Shown here: one piece after another, positions 40,683 to 49,163 of the stretch
How the letters are laid out: every line of letters starts with the position of its first letter
How positions within the stretch are numbered: the stretch's first letter is position 1
Source of the DNA: Thermoleophilaceae bacterium
GTDB lineage: Bacteria; Actinomycetota; Thermoleophilia; Solirubrobacterales; Thermoleophilaceae
Reading direction: 5' to 3'
Assembly (NCBI GenBank): GCA_030448005.1
Contig: JAUJNT010000002.1
Span: 628,925-679,450 of the forward strand
Length of the DNA: 50,526 nt
Made by a program: the position numbers and the translations under genes
The notes under the pieces: generated by a model
The model's database searches: none
Seen by the model: only the letters and a program-made list of their open reading frames with translations
What the model was told of the DNA's origin: nothing

Positions 40683-40741
40683 GGCCCAGAGGCGCACTCC
40701 GCTTCGTCCGGCACGTCCAAGTCGCCCCCCAACCCCCTAAA

Positions 40742-40758
40742 GGCCCCGCGGCGGGGTG
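40742..40758 (+). terminator. GC hairpin before pilT
   Basis: CCCCG (40744-40748) pairs with CGGGG (40752-40756) around CGG. It separates the methyltransferase remnant from pilT. Confidence 0.35.
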
Positions 40759-40772
40759 CCGATGCTGCGGAC

Positions 40773-41897
40773 ATGTTCGATCTTGAGCGGGCGCTGCGAC
40801 GGGTGATCGAGACGGATGGCTCCGATCTGCACCTGAAGGTGCCGGCGCATCCCATCATCCGGCGCCGCGGCAAGCTCGAGCCGATCCCGGACACGGAGCC
40901 GCTGACCTCGCAGGACACCGAGCAGATCTTCCACTCGATGCTCGCCGATCCCGGCAAGCTGAAGGAGTTCGAGGCCGAGAACGAGGTGGACTACGCCTTC
41001 GCCGTGCCGGGGCTGGCGCGCTTTCGCGTGAACGCCTTCCGGCAGCGCGGCTCGATCTCGATCGTCTGCCGCGCGATCCCGTTCGAGATCAAGAGCGTCG
41101 CCGACCTTCTCCTGCCCCCAGTGATCAACGACCTCGCGGATGAGGAGCGGGGCATCATCCTCCTTACCGGCACCACGGGCTCGGGCAAGTCCACCACCCT
41201 CGCGGCGATGATCGACCGCATCAACAGCAACATGGCCAAGCACATCGTGACGATCGAGGACCCGGTGGAGTTCCTCCACAAGGACAAGCTGTCGATCATC
41301 AACCAGCGCGAGGTCGGCGAGGACACGGGCTCCTTCAAGCGGGCCCTTCGGCGCGTCCTTCGCCAGGACCCCGACGTGATTCTCGTGGGCGAGATGCGCG
41401 ACGAGGAGACGGTGCGTACCGCGCTCTCGGCTGCGGAGACCGGCCACCTCGTGCTGTCCACGGTCCACACGATCGACGCCGCGGAGACCGTGAACCGGAT
41501 CATCGACTTCTTTCCACCGACCGAGCAGCGCCAGGCGCGCGCGATGCTGGCGGGCACCCTGAAGGGCGTGATCTCCCAGCGCCTCGTGCCCACCCCGGAC
41601 GGCCGGGGACGCGTGGCCACCTGCGAGGTCCTGCGCATGACCGGGCGCGTCCGCGACATGATCATGAACCCCGACGAGACCGGCAAGCTCCCGGAGGTGA
41701 TCTCAGAAGGCGCCTATTACGGGATGCAGACCTTCGATCAGGCGCTGCTGACCCACGTCCAGGGGGGCCGCGTGTCGATGGACGACGCTTTGAAGGCGGC
41801 CACCCACCCGCACGACTTCAAGCTGCTCGTCGCCTCTGACGGTCAGCGGTCGACCTCGGTGGACCAGGTGTTCGCCCCGGACGGCGCGCCTGGCTGA
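40773..41897 (+). CDS. pilT: PilT-family type IV pilus retraction ATPase
   Basis: Hexameric motor that depolymerises type IV pili. The 374-residue protein has the N-terminal PAS-like domain ('GSDLHLKVPAHPIIRRRGKL'), Walker A 'LLTGTTGSGKSTTLA' near residues 130-142, the Asp box 'IVTIEDPVEFLH', Walker B 'DPDVILVGEMRDEETV', and the His box 'TGHLVLSTVHTIDAAETVNR'. The C-terminal 'AIRNLI'-type retraction motif is not obvious. No pilin or assembly genes are adjacent, so it may serve pili encoded elsewhere or another role. Confidence 0.95.
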   Translation: MFDLERALRRVIETDGSDLHLKVPAHPIIRRRGKLEPIPDTEPLTSQDTEQIFHSMLADPGKLKEFEAENEVDYAFAVPGLARFRVNAFRQRGSISIVCRAIPFEIKSVADLLLPPVINDLADEERGIILLTGTTGSGKSTTLAAMIDRINSNMAKHIVTIEDPVEFLHKDKLSIINQREVGEDTGSFKRALRRVLRQDPDVILVGEMRDEETVRTALSAAETGHLVLSTVHTIDAAETVNRIIDFFPPTEQRQARAMLAGTLKGVISQRLVPTPDGRGRVATCEVLRMTGRVRDMIMNPDETGKLPEVISEGAYYGMQTFDQALLTHVQGGRVSMDDALKAATHPHDFKLLVASDGQRSTSVDQVFAPDGAPG

Positions 41898-42009
41898 GGT
41901 CGCTCCGGCGCGGCACCCGCAGCGAAAGACCCTCCCAATCGCTCCGGCCAGGATGCAGGGCCGTCCCTATGCTGCCTCGGAGGACACGGGAACGACAAAG
42001 GAGGAGCCG

Positions 42010-42717
42010 GTGCAGAGCACCCTAGGAGAGTTCCAGGAGACCCAGTCGGGGGAGGCCTTCGCGCTTCAGAACTTGAAGCTGCTGAAGGTGAGCCTCGACC
42101 AGATCACCATTCAGGCCAAGCTCGGGTCGATGGTGGCCTACCAGGGAGAGGTCAGCTTCGAGCATGCCGGCGCGGGCGGCATGAGCCGGATGCTCAAGAA
42201 GGCGGTGACCGGCGAGGGAACCCAGCTGATGAAGATGAGCGGCACCGGCGAGGTCTTCCTGGCAGACTCCGCCCAGGAGATCCATCTCATCAAGCTCGAG
42301 AACGACGCGATCACCTGCAACGGCGCCAACGTCCTCGCGTTTGACGCCGGCATTGACTGGGACATCCAGAAGGTACAGGGCGGTGCATCGAGCATGATGG
42401 CGGGCGGTCTTTTCAACATGGCGCTGACCGGCAGCGGCTGGGTGGCGATCATCTCCGACGGCCCGCCGGTCCTGCTGAACACCGGCGACGCCCCGACGTT
42501 CGCCGATCCTCAGGCGGCGATCACGTGGTCGAGCGGCGTCTCGACGAGCATCAAGACCGACGTCAAGCTGAAGAACTTCATCGGGCGCGGCTCCGGCGAG
42601 TCGATCCAGATGGCCTTCCAGGGAGCCGGCTGGGTGCTGGTGCAGCCGAGCGAGGGACGTATCGTCGCCCCGACCGGCGGCGGAGGCGGAGGCCTGCTCG
42701 GGAATCTGGGCAGCTAA
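42010..42717 (+). CDS. AIM24-family protein
   Basis: A 235-residue TRAP-like beta-rich protein of the AIM24 family. 'LGSMVAYQGEVSFEHAGAGG' and 'KMSGTGEVFLADSAQEIHLI' are typical, with 'GSGWVAIISDGPPVLLN' further on and a Gly-rich end. The biochemical role in bacteria is not known to me. GTG 42010 is fixed by AAGGAGG (41998-42004) 5 bases upstream, one of the best ribosome sites in the window. A strong hairpin follows the stop. Confidence 0.9.
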   Translation: MQSTLGEFQETQSGEAFALQNLKLLKVSLDQITIQAKLGSMVAYQGEVSFEHAGAGGMSRMLKKAVTGEGTQLMKMSGTGEVFLADSAQEIHLIKLENDAITCNGANVLAFDAGIDWDIQKVQGGASSMMAGGLFNMALTGSGWVAIISDGPPVLLNTGDAPTFADPQAAITWSSGVSTSIKTDVKLKNFIGRGSGESIQMAFQGAGWVLVQPSEGRIVAPTGGGGGGLLGNLGS

Positions 42718-42722
42718 GACGC

Positions 42723-42756
42723 AGGAGGCCTGGGCGCCGCGGCGTCCGGGCCTCCT
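42723..42756 (+). terminator. Terminator after the AIM24 gene
   Basis: AGGAGGCC (42723-42730) pairs with GGCCTCCT (42749-42756), and the inner GC-rich part can extend the stem. It is followed by TGCTT. Confidence 0.75.
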
Positions 42757-42758
42757 TG

Positions 42759-42787
42759 CTTCAGTTCCTGAAGTGTCGCGCTAGACT
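42759..42787 (+). promoter_or_regulatory. HxlR gene promoter with overlapping palindrome
   Basis: CTTCAG-TTC-CTGAAG is a perfect inverted repeat at 42759-42773. With a 17-base spacer from its first six bases comes the -10 TAGACT (42782-42787), 7 bases before the ATG. The palindrome covers the expected -35 position. Confidence 0.55.
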
Positions 42788-42794
42788 GGGCGTG

Positions 42795-43151
42795 ATGGCC
42801 GCCATGAGCACGCGCCTGGAGGAAGAGACCTGCCCCGTCTGCGCCACCGCGGAGATCGTCTGCGGAAAGTGGACGATCCTCGTGATCCGCGATCTGGCCG
42901 ACGGGCGCACCCGGTTCTGCGAGCTCGAGCGCTCGCTGGCCGGCATCTCTCCGCGCACGCTGTCGCTGCGGCTCCGTGCGCTGGAGGAGGAGGGCATCCT
43001 CGAGCGCCACACCTTCCCGGAGGTGCCCCCGCGCGTGGAGTACTCCCTCACCGAGAAGGGCCGCGCGCTGCTGCCGCTCATCGAGGACATGCGCTCCTAC
43101 GGGCGCGAGTGGCTCGGCGCCTGCAGTGGCAGCGCCAGGGTGGCGGCCTAG
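42795..43151 (+). CDS. HxlR-family transcriptional regulator
   Basis: A 118-residue winged-helix regulator. Family words are 'CPVCATAEIVCGKWTILVIR', 'RFCELERSLAGISPRTLSLR', 'LEEEGILERHTFPEVPPRVE' and 'YSLTEKGRALLPLIEDMRSY'. Cysteines C13, C16 and C23 near the N-terminus are placed as in thiol- or electrophile-sensing members such as HypR and YodB; sensing is inference. The palindrome over its promoter suggests autoregulation. The neighbouring targets may be the AIM24 gene or the downstream 508-residue gene. Confidence 0.93.
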   Translation: MAAMSTRLEEETCPVCATAEIVCGKWTILVIRDLADGRTRFCELERSLAGISPRTLSLRLRALEEEGILERHTFPEVPPRVEYSLTEKGRALLPLIEDMRSYGREWLGACSGSARVAA

Positions 43152-43197
43152 CCCCGAGCAAGGCAGGAGGTCTCGCGGCCCCGGCGAAGTCGCGCCC

Positions 43198-44724
43198 ATG
43201 CGCAACCGTGACCTCCACGATGCGCTCCGGGGCTTCGCGCTCGAGGCCGCTCTCCTGCTGCGCGACGAGCAGAGCACCGGGGCGGAGCTGGAGTTCGACC
43301 TCGAGGAGGGAAGTGGCCGCGGCGGGCCGACGCTCTACCACTACCGCCCGCTGACCGGCAAGTTCATCGCCGAGCGCTGGTCGCGCCTGCGGGCGCTGCC
43401 CTCATGTGGCGCCGCGGGCGACGCGCTCGGCGCCGGGGCGGCCGCGTACCTACGTGTGAACGGCCTGCGCGGGGCCGAGTCCGAGCCCGCGCTGCAGGCG
43501 ATGCTCGAGCGCCTCTACGAGGACGCCACGGACTTCTCCTTTCCCGAGGAGCGCTTCGAGCGCGTCTACGCCCACGTGGAGCGCACGCTGTTCGAGCGAA
43601 GCCAGCCGGCCACGGTGCTCGTGGCGGTGCACGGCCTCGAGCTGGAGGTTGAGCACGTGGACCTGGGCCACGGCCTGGCCCTGAGGCGCGGTGAGCTGAG
43701 CGATGCCCCGGACGAAGCCGTGTGGGGGGACCCGGCTGCCCTCGCGCCCGAGGACGCTGGCCGGCTACCGAACGCCCTCCTCACGCTCACCCGGGAGGTC
43801 ACGCCCGAGCAGCCTCTCCCGGTGAGCGAGGCAGGCGAGGCCTTCCGCGAAGTGCTCACGGGGCTTCGCCTGTGGAAGGCGGGCGGGGTGGCGCTTGCCC
43901 CCGTCGCGTGGCGGCGTACGGGCGATGGGCACTGGCAGCCGTTCGAGATCGAGTCGACCGGGGTCGCACGCGGCGAACCGTGGATCCTGTTCGAGGGTGA
44001 AGACCAAGAGCTCCAGGAGTTCCTGGACGCCATTCGGGGGGCCGCCCGCACGAGCTCGGTGGCGTGGGCGCTCGCGCGCCTCGAGATGGGGCTCGGCCGC
44101 AGGCTCGAGGCGGAGGCGCTCTCGGACTACCTGCTCGGGCTGCGGGCGCTCCTCGACTCCGGTACCGATGGAAGCCGCTCGGGCCTCGGCCTGCGCGTGG
44201 CGGTGCTGTGCGCGGAGGAGCACGAGCGAAAGCGCACCCAGCGCCGCGTCCAGCTGGCTCTCGCCCTCGAGCACTTCGTGATGGGAGATGGCGCGGACGA
44301 CGACTACTTCGAGGCCGTGGGCTCTGACTCCCCACGCACCCTCGTGACCGAGGTGGAGCGCCACCTGCGCGCACTCCTGCGCGACCTGATCTGCGGCTAT
44401 CTGCAGCCGGACCTGCGCGCGCTGGCCGACGACCTCCTGCTCGACCAGCCGGAGCCGCTCGAGGTCCGGGCCCGGGGGCTGCGAGACGGTCCGTCCACGG
44501 TCGCAGCGCGACCGCCTGCCTTCGAGGAGCCCGAGCCGCCGGACATGGTGTTCGAGATCGAGGCGCTGGAGGAGGAGCACGGCGAAGTTGAGGTCCATCA
44601 GGCCGGGGAGGACGCGGCGCCTCTTCGGGAGGAGGAGGCAGCGGCGCCTCGCCGGACGGAGGCGGCCTCACCGCCCGGTGGGCTCGATTGGGACGATCCG
44701 GAGGGCTACTCGGCGCCGGTCTAG
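43198..44724 (+). CDS. Uncharacterised 508-residue acidic protein
   Basis: I do not recognise this family. The protein is soluble, rich in Glu, Ala and Leu, with no membrane segment. About residues 1-60 form a first domain ('LHDALRGFALEAALLLRDEQ' and 'GPTLYHYRPLTGKFIAERWS'). The centre is alpha/beta ('TVLVAVHGLELEVEHVDLGH', 'WILFEGEDQELQEFLDAIRG'). A helical part at about 285-425 resembles a HEPN-like or scaffold helix bundle ('YLLGLRALLDSGTDGSRSGL', 'VQLALALEHFVMG'), and the tail (about 430-508) is acidic and disordered. It converges on the ArsA-like operon with a 4-base overlap of the ends. Confidence 0.75.
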   Translation: MRNRDLHDALRGFALEAALLLRDEQSTGAELEFDLEEGSGRGGPTLYHYRPLTGKFIAERWSRLRALPSCGAAGDALGAGAAAYLRVNGLRGAESEPALQAMLERLYEDATDFSFPEERFERVYAHVERTLFERSQPATVLVAVHGLELEVEHVDLGHGLALRRGELSDAPDEAVWGDPAALAPEDAGRLPNALLTLTREVTPEQPLPVSEAGEAFREVLTGLRLWKAGGVALAPVAWRRTGDGHWQPFEIESTGVARGEPWILFEGEDQELQEFLDAIRGAARTSSVAWALARLEMGLGRRLEAEALSDYLLGLRALLDSGTDGSRSGLGLRVAVLCAEEHERKRTQRRVQLALALEHFVMGDGADDDYFEAVGSDSPRTLVTEVERHLRALLRDLICGYLQPDLRALADDLLLDQPEPLEVRARGLRDGPSTVAARPPAFEEPEPPDMVFEIEALEEEHGEVEVHQAGEDAAPLREEEAAAPRRTEAASPPGGLDWDDPEGYSAPV

Positions 44725-45827
44725 CCCCCGGCGAAGAGATAGGCGTTCATCGCCGCCAACCCCGCGATGTCGTGGACGTCGCCCGGCAGCTCGGGCACCT
44801 CGATCATCGGGCGGCGACCCAGCTCCTTCCTGAGCAGTGCCGTGTTGCGCGCGTCGCGGTCGGCCATGCGCAGGTGATCCTCGAGGTTGTGCACCACCTT
44901 CCTCGCGAGCTGCTCCTGAAGGAGCCCGGCGAGCTCGGCTTCGAGCTTGGGGCCGGGCCGTGCCTTCACCTGGTCGCGCATGCGGTTGACCACGACGCCG
45001 CCGAAGGGGAGGTCGGCGTCTCGCAGCTTGCGGCTGAAGTAGGAGGCCTCCGCGATCGAGGCGGCGCGCGGGGAGGTCACGAGCAGGAAGGTCGTGCGGC
45101 TCTCGCCGAGCAGCGCGTCCACCCGCTTGGCCCGCTCGCGGAATCCGTCGGTCATGTCGCCCAAGGCGTTGAAGAAGCCGGCGACGTCCTCGAGGAGGTC
45201 CACGCCGGTGGCGCGCTTCATCACGTAGAACAGCGCGGCGCTGCCCTTGCCGAGCAGGCCGAGCCCGGCCCGCGAGCCGGCGCGGAAGAACTGCAGCGAG
45301 CGCGAGTCGATGAACCGCGACAGGCGGGCGGGCGCGTCCAGGAAGTCGAGCGCGTTGCGGGTGGGTGGTGTGTCCAGCACGAGCAGGTCGTAGTGGCCGT
45401 CCTGGTGGAGCTCGTGGAGCTTTTCCATGGCCATGTAGTCCTGCGATCCCGCCACGGCGTTCGAGAGCTCCCGGTAGATCGGGTTCGAAAGCACCGCGTC
45501 GCGCGCCTGGGCGTCGGGGGCGTGGGCGTCCACCAGGTCGTCGAAGGTGCGCTTGGCGTCGAGCGTCATGGCCCACAGCTGCCCGGGCCCCCCGAGCCCC
45601 GCGGCCCTCAGTCGGGCGGGATCGACCTGGCGCTCCTCGTTGCCGAGCTCGGGTAGCCCCAGGGAGTCCGCCAGCCGCCTGGCCGGGTCGATGGTGAGGA
45701 CGGCCACCTTCTTACCCCGCTGGGCCATGCCGGCGGCGATCGCCGCCGAGGTTGTGGTCTTGCCAACGCCCCCCGAGCCCGCGCAGATCACCACCTCTTT
45801 TCGCTCGATCAGCCGCTCGACGCTCAC
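44721..45827 (-). CDS. ArsA/Get3-like ATPase, subunit lacking the signature lysine
   Basis: A 368-residue SIMIBI ATPase. The P-loop is 'AGSGGVGKTTT' (residues 16-26), where S18 replaces the signature lysine of the deviant Walker A motif. Switch regions 'LTIDPARRLADSLGL' and 'LLVLDTPPTRNALDFLDAP' are present. 'QDYMAMEKLHEL' and the adjacent helices are typical of the actinobacterial branch. The GTG at 45827 overlaps the stop of the paralogous upstream gene (GTGA). The mycobacterial pair Rv3679/Rv3680 is the likely model. The name ArsA reflects fold and does not imply arsenic export. Confidence 0.92.
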   Translation of the reverse strand: MSVERLIERKEVVICAGSGGVGKTTTSAAIAAGMAQRGKKVAVLTIDPARRLADSLGLPELGNEERQVDPARLRAAGLGGPGQLWAMTLDAKRTFDDLVDAHAPDAQARDAVLSNPIYRELSNAVAGSQDYMAMEKLHELHQDGHYDLLVLDTPPTRNALDFLDAPARLSRFIDSRSLQFFRAGSRAGLGLLGKGSAALFYVMKRATGVDLLEDVAGFFNALGDMTDGFRERAKRVDALLGESRTTFLLVTSPRAASIAEASYFSRKLRDADLPFGGVVVNRMRDQVKARPGPKLEAELAGLLQEQLARKVVHNLEDHLRMADRDARNTALLRKELGRRPMIEVPELPGDVHDIAGLAAMNAYLFAGG

Positions 45828-46744
45828 AGCTTGCGCTCGATCTCTCGTGACAGCGCCTCCAGGCCCTCCAGCTCGAGCTCGGGGGTCACGATGAACGGAA
45901 GGGTGGCCACCCGCGCGCCGACGCGACGGCGCAGGCGGGCCACCTGGGAGCGCTGGTGGCGGGCGCGCGCCTCGGCCGAGAGCGCCACCGTGAGGGCCTC
46001 CCTCGCCGGGGGGGAGCCCGCGCCGTCCACGGCTTCGATCTCCTTCACCTCCGCGGCGCTCAGGCGCCCCGGCAGCACGCCGTTCACCAGCACCTGCGTC
46101 AGCTCCCTGCCGAGCTCCTCCGAGAGACGGCGCTCCAGGTCGATCGTCTCGTTCACGGGCATCTCCTCCGGGAGCGCCACCGCCACAACCGCCGTGGAGG
46201 CCGGGTCGCTGAGAAATGCGTCGATCACCCCGGCGTGCCTCCCGATCGGCCCGACCCTGGCGATCTGCGAGTAGGTGCGCGGCGCCCTCAGCAGCGCCAT
46301 TCCGTTGCCGGTGGCCGGGGCGTCGACGATCGTGAGGTCATACGGCGACGCCCCGGAGGTACGGCGCTCGAGCTGGGCGAGCTCCCACACCTTGCCGATC
46401 GTGACCACCTCCGTCAGGCCGGGCGCCGCCGCGGTGAGGTACTGATACACGTGGCTTGCCCCCAGCAGTCCGGTCAGAGCGCCCGAGCGAAGCTGGCGCC
46501 GAAGCCACTCCTCCTTCGCGTCCTCCGGATTGATCGAGAACGCGTGAAGGCGCGGGGCGACCTCCGTCTCACGGAAGCCGGCGGGCGGGCGCCCGAACGT
46601 CTGGGTGATGCGCTCCTGCTCGGCCACCTCGCAGATCACGGTGCGCTTCCCGGCCCGTGCGGCGGCGAGTCCCATCGCCGCCGCGACGGTGGTCTTGCCC
46701 ACGCCGCCCTTGCCCGTGATCACCACGAGCCGCTGGTCGAGCAC
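45824..46744 (-). CDS. ArsA/Get3-like ATPase, canonical subunit
   Basis: A 306-residue paralogue of the next gene, with a full deviant Walker A 'GKGGVGKTT' (K12 signature, K17 catalytic), 'TVICEVAEQERITQTFG' and 'YDLTIVDAPATGNGMALLRA'. 'ARVGPIGRHAGVIDAFLSDP' and 'EEMPVNETIDLERRLSEELG' belong to the same branch. GTG 46744 is preferred over GTG 46753 because GAGGGG lies 8 bases upstream. Together with the downstream subunit it probably makes a heterodimer. It is divergent from parA. Confidence 0.9.
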   Translation of the reverse strand: MLDQRLVVITGKGGVGKTTVAAAMGLAAARAGKRTVICEVAEQERITQTFGRPPAGFRETEVAPRLHAFSINPEDAKEEWLRRQLRSGALTGLLGASHVYQYLTAAAPGLTEVVTIGKVWELAQLERRTSGASPYDLTIVDAPATGNGMALLRAPRTYSQIARVGPIGRHAGVIDAFLSDPASTAVVAVALPEEMPVNETIDLERRLSEELGRELTQVLVNGVLPGRLSAAEVKEIEAVDGAGSPPAREALTVALSAEARARHQRSQVARLRRRVGARVATLPFIVTPELELEGLEALSREIERKL

Positions 46745-46852
46745 CGCCTTCACCCCTCGGAGGGTAGGTGTCGGAAGGATTCCCCCCAGCTCCTCCGAAT
46801 AGCACTGCGTATGGCAGAGCCCGCTCACCCGTCCGCAGAACCGGAGGCATCC

Positions 46853-47620
46853 GTGACGCCACAGGCGAAGGTCATCGCGTTCACCAACCAGAAGGGCGGC
46901 GTTGCGAAGACCACCACCACGCTGAACCTCGCGGCGGCGTTCGTGGAGTCCGGGCACCGCTGTCTCTGCATCGACCTGGACCCCCAGGGGAACCTGACGA
47001 TGAGCCAGGGCATCGACCCGGACTCGCTCGAGGTCTCTATGTACGACGTGCTCGTGCACGACACCTCGATCCGCGAGGTCATCCGCAAGCGCGAGGTCGA
47101 CGTGGCCTGTGCCTCGATCGACCTCGCCGGAGCCGAGATCGCCATGTCCACCAAGATCGGCCGCGAGCGCTCGCTCGAGAAGGCGATCCGGCCCGTCAAG
47201 GAGGATTACGACTTCATCTGCATCGACACTCCGCCGAGCCTCGGATTGCTCACGATCAACGCCCTCGCGGCGGCAGACAAGGTAATCGTCCCCGTGCAAT
47301 GCGAGTATCTGTCCATGCGGGGCCTCGTTCAGCTGCAGAACACCCTGTCGATGATCCGGGAGGACCTCAATCCGGACATCGAGATTGAGGGAATCCTTCC
47401 CACGCTCGTGGACAGCCGCACCGTCCACGCCAAGGAGGCGATCGAGATCCTGGAGGAGAACTTCGGGGACCGGGTCTTCGCCTCGCGCATCAACAAGACC
47501 GTGCGCTTCGCCGAGGCGCCGGTGAAGGGAATGTCCGTGCTCAAGTACGACCCTGACGGCAAGGCCGCGTTCGCCTACCGCCAACTCGCCAAGGAGGTCC
47601 TCTCGAATGGAAAGCGGTAA
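46853..47620 (+). CDS. ParA/MinD-family ATPase
   Basis: A 255-residue Walker-type positioning ATPase. '[20 protein letters not shown]' holds the signature K14 and catalytic K19 (the third variable position is Ala). '[13 protein letters not shown]' and '[20 protein letters not shown]' are switch regions, and '[17 protein letters not shown]' and '[20 protein letters not shown]' are usual in ParA. GTG 46853 is chosen over ATG 46811 because GGAGG lies 5 bases before it. No parB and no parS-like repeats are beside it; the partner gene is ftsZ, whose ribosome site and start lie within the last codons of parA. Confidence 0.93.
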   Translation: MTPQAKVIAFTNQKGGVAKTTTTLNLAAAFVESGHRCLCIDLDPQGNLTMSQGIDPDSLEVSMYDVLVHDTSIREVIRKREVDVACASIDLAGAEIAMSTKIGRERSLEKAIRPVKEDYDFICIDTPPSLGLLTINALAAADKVIVPVQCEYLSMRGLVQLQNTLSMIREDLNPDIEIEGILPTLVDSRTVHAKEAIEILEENFGDRVFASRINKTVRFAEAPVKGMSVLKYDPDGKAAFAYRQLAKEVLSNGKR

Positions 47621-49163
47621 GCGGGCCAGCATGCGGGAGGGGCCGCTGGCGGCGCTCTTCCGCCAGACCGACGAGGAAGGCGCCTCCCAGGCAGAGGTGC
47701 GTGCCGAGCGCGCGCCCGAGTCCAAGCAGTCGGTGGAGCCCCCCGTCAGGCGCGAGGCCACGCCTGCCCCGCCGTCCACACCCGCGCGAGAGGAGCCCCC
47801 CGCGCGAGAGGAGCGCCCGGCTCGGGTGGAGCGCCCGGCTCGGGTGGAGCGCCCGGTCGAGGCAGAGCGGCGCCCGGCGAGCTCGCGCTATGAGGGCGTG
47901 CCCTCGGCCGAGGAGCGCCTTCGTACGGTGTTCTCCTCAGACATCCCGGAAAACATCATGGACCGGCCCGAGCCGCTCGCTCCCGCGCGCGTAGAAGAGC
48001 GGGAGCCGATCCATCAGCCTGCATCACCCTTGGCCCACGACCCGGTGCTGCGCGTGATAGGAGTCGGCGGAGCCGGGGTGAACGCGGTCAACCGCATGAT
48101 CGAGGCGCAGGTCGGCGGCGTCGAGTTCCTCGCGGTCAACACGGACCTGCAGTCCCTCGAGCAGTCACAGGCCCCCACGCGCGTCCACATCGGCAGTGAG
48201 TCCACGCGGGGCCTCGGCTCGGGAGCAGACCCCGAGCTCGGGCGCCAGGCAGCAATCGAGCAGTACGACGAGCTGAAGGGCCTCCTGAAGGGCTCGGACA
48301 TGGTGTTCATCACCGCCGGCGCAGGGGGAGGCACCGGCACCGGAGCGGCGCCCGTGGTGGCGCGGGTCTCACGCGAGGTCGGCGCCCTGACGGTGGGTAT
48401 CGTGACCAAGCCGTTCGCCTTCGAGGGGGTGCGCCGCGGCGCGCAGGCCGACGTGGGCGTGGAGGAGCTTGCCTCCGAGGTCGACACGCTCATCACCATC
48501 CCGAACTCGCGGCTGCTCACGGTGCTCAACAAGAAGACCTCGATGGTGGAGGCCTTCCGGGTGGCCGACGACGTCCTGCGCCAGGGCGTGCAGGGCATCT
48601 CCGACCTGATCACGCTTCCCGGCCTAATCAACCTCGACTTCGCCGACGTGCGCACGATCATGTCCGAGGCGGGCAGCGCGCTGCTCGGCATCGGCATGGG
48701 AACGGGCGACGGCCGCGCCCTCGAGGCGGCCGAGCGCGCGGTCGAGTCGCCGCTGCTCGAGACCTCGGTCGACGGAGCCCACTCGATCCTGCTGTCGATC
48801 ACGGGCGGACGGGACCTCTCGCTGTGGGAGGTCAACGAGGCCGCGCGAGCGGTGTCCGACGCCGCCCACCCCGACGCCAACATCATCTTCGGCGCTATGG
48901 TCGACGAGCGGCTCGAGGACGAGGTGTGGATCACGGTGGTGGCCACCGGCTACGACGACGTCGCGGCCCCCCGGCGCGAGCGCCGTCCGGTCGAGGCGCC
49001 AGAGAAGGCAGAGCGCGAGGCCCCCCCGCCCCCACACCTCCCGGCCCCGCACCGCCCGGCCCCGCCCCGGTCGGCCCCGGCGCGGCCGCTGCGACCACAG
49101 CCCCCCAGCTCGAACGGAAACATCGGCCATATCGACGTCCCGGAGTTCTTCCCGCGTCGCTGA
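47607..49163 (+). CDS. ftsZ: FtsZ with a long N-terminal extension
   Basis: A tubulin-type GTPase of the division ring, 518 residues against the usual 350-450. The GTPase core starts near residue 146 ('[18 protein letters not shown]'), has the tubulin signature GGGTGTG (240-246) and the T7 synergy loop N342-L-D-F-A-D347. The C-terminal peptide [10 protein letters not shown] for anchoring partners is intact after a Pro-rich linker. The first 145 residues are an acidic, Pro/Arg/Glu-rich extension with '[16 protein letters not shown]' at the start and '[17 protein letters not shown]' near the end. ATG 47607 has GGAGGT 8 bases upstream, inside parA; the genes overlap by 14 bases. No ftsQ, ftsA or mur genes are near. 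Confidence 0.93.
   Translation: MESGKRASMREGPLAALFRQTDEEGASQAEVRAERAPESKQSVEPPVRREATPAPPSTPAREEPPAREERPARVERPARVERPVEAERRPASSRYEGVPSAEERLRTVFSSDIPENIMDRPEPLAPARVEEREPIHQPASPLAHDPVLRVIGVGGAGVNAVNRMIEAQVGGVEFLAVNTDLQSLEQSQAPTRVHIGSESTRGLGSGADPELGRQAAIEQYDELKGLLKGSDMVFITAGAGGGTGTGAAPVVARVSREVGALTVGIVTKPFAFEGVRRGAQADVGVEELASEVDTLITIPNSRLLTVLNKKTSMVEAFRVADDVLRQGVQGISDLITLPGLINLDFADVRTIMSEAGSALLGIGMGTGDGRALEAAERAVESPLLETSVDGAHSILLSITGGRDLSLWEVNEAARAVSDAAHPDANIIFGAMVDERLEDEVWITVVATGYDDVAAPRRERRPVEAPEKAEREAPPPPHLPAPHRPAPPRSAPARPLRPQPPSSNGNIGHIDVPEFFPRR
47782..47857. repeat. 18-bp-period tandem repeat in the FtsZ extension
   Basis: A 15-base word is repeated at 47782-47796 and 47800-47814, then an 18-base unit at 47811-47828 and 47829-47846 with a partial third to 47857. 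They encode hexapeptides of the form [24 protein letters not shown]. Confidence 0.8.

Noticed and set aside
44721-46744. Arsenic efflux role for the ArsA-like ATPases
   Set aside because: They are over 30 kb from the ars genes, have no arsB or arsD partner, and belong to the paired actinobacterial branch of the fold.
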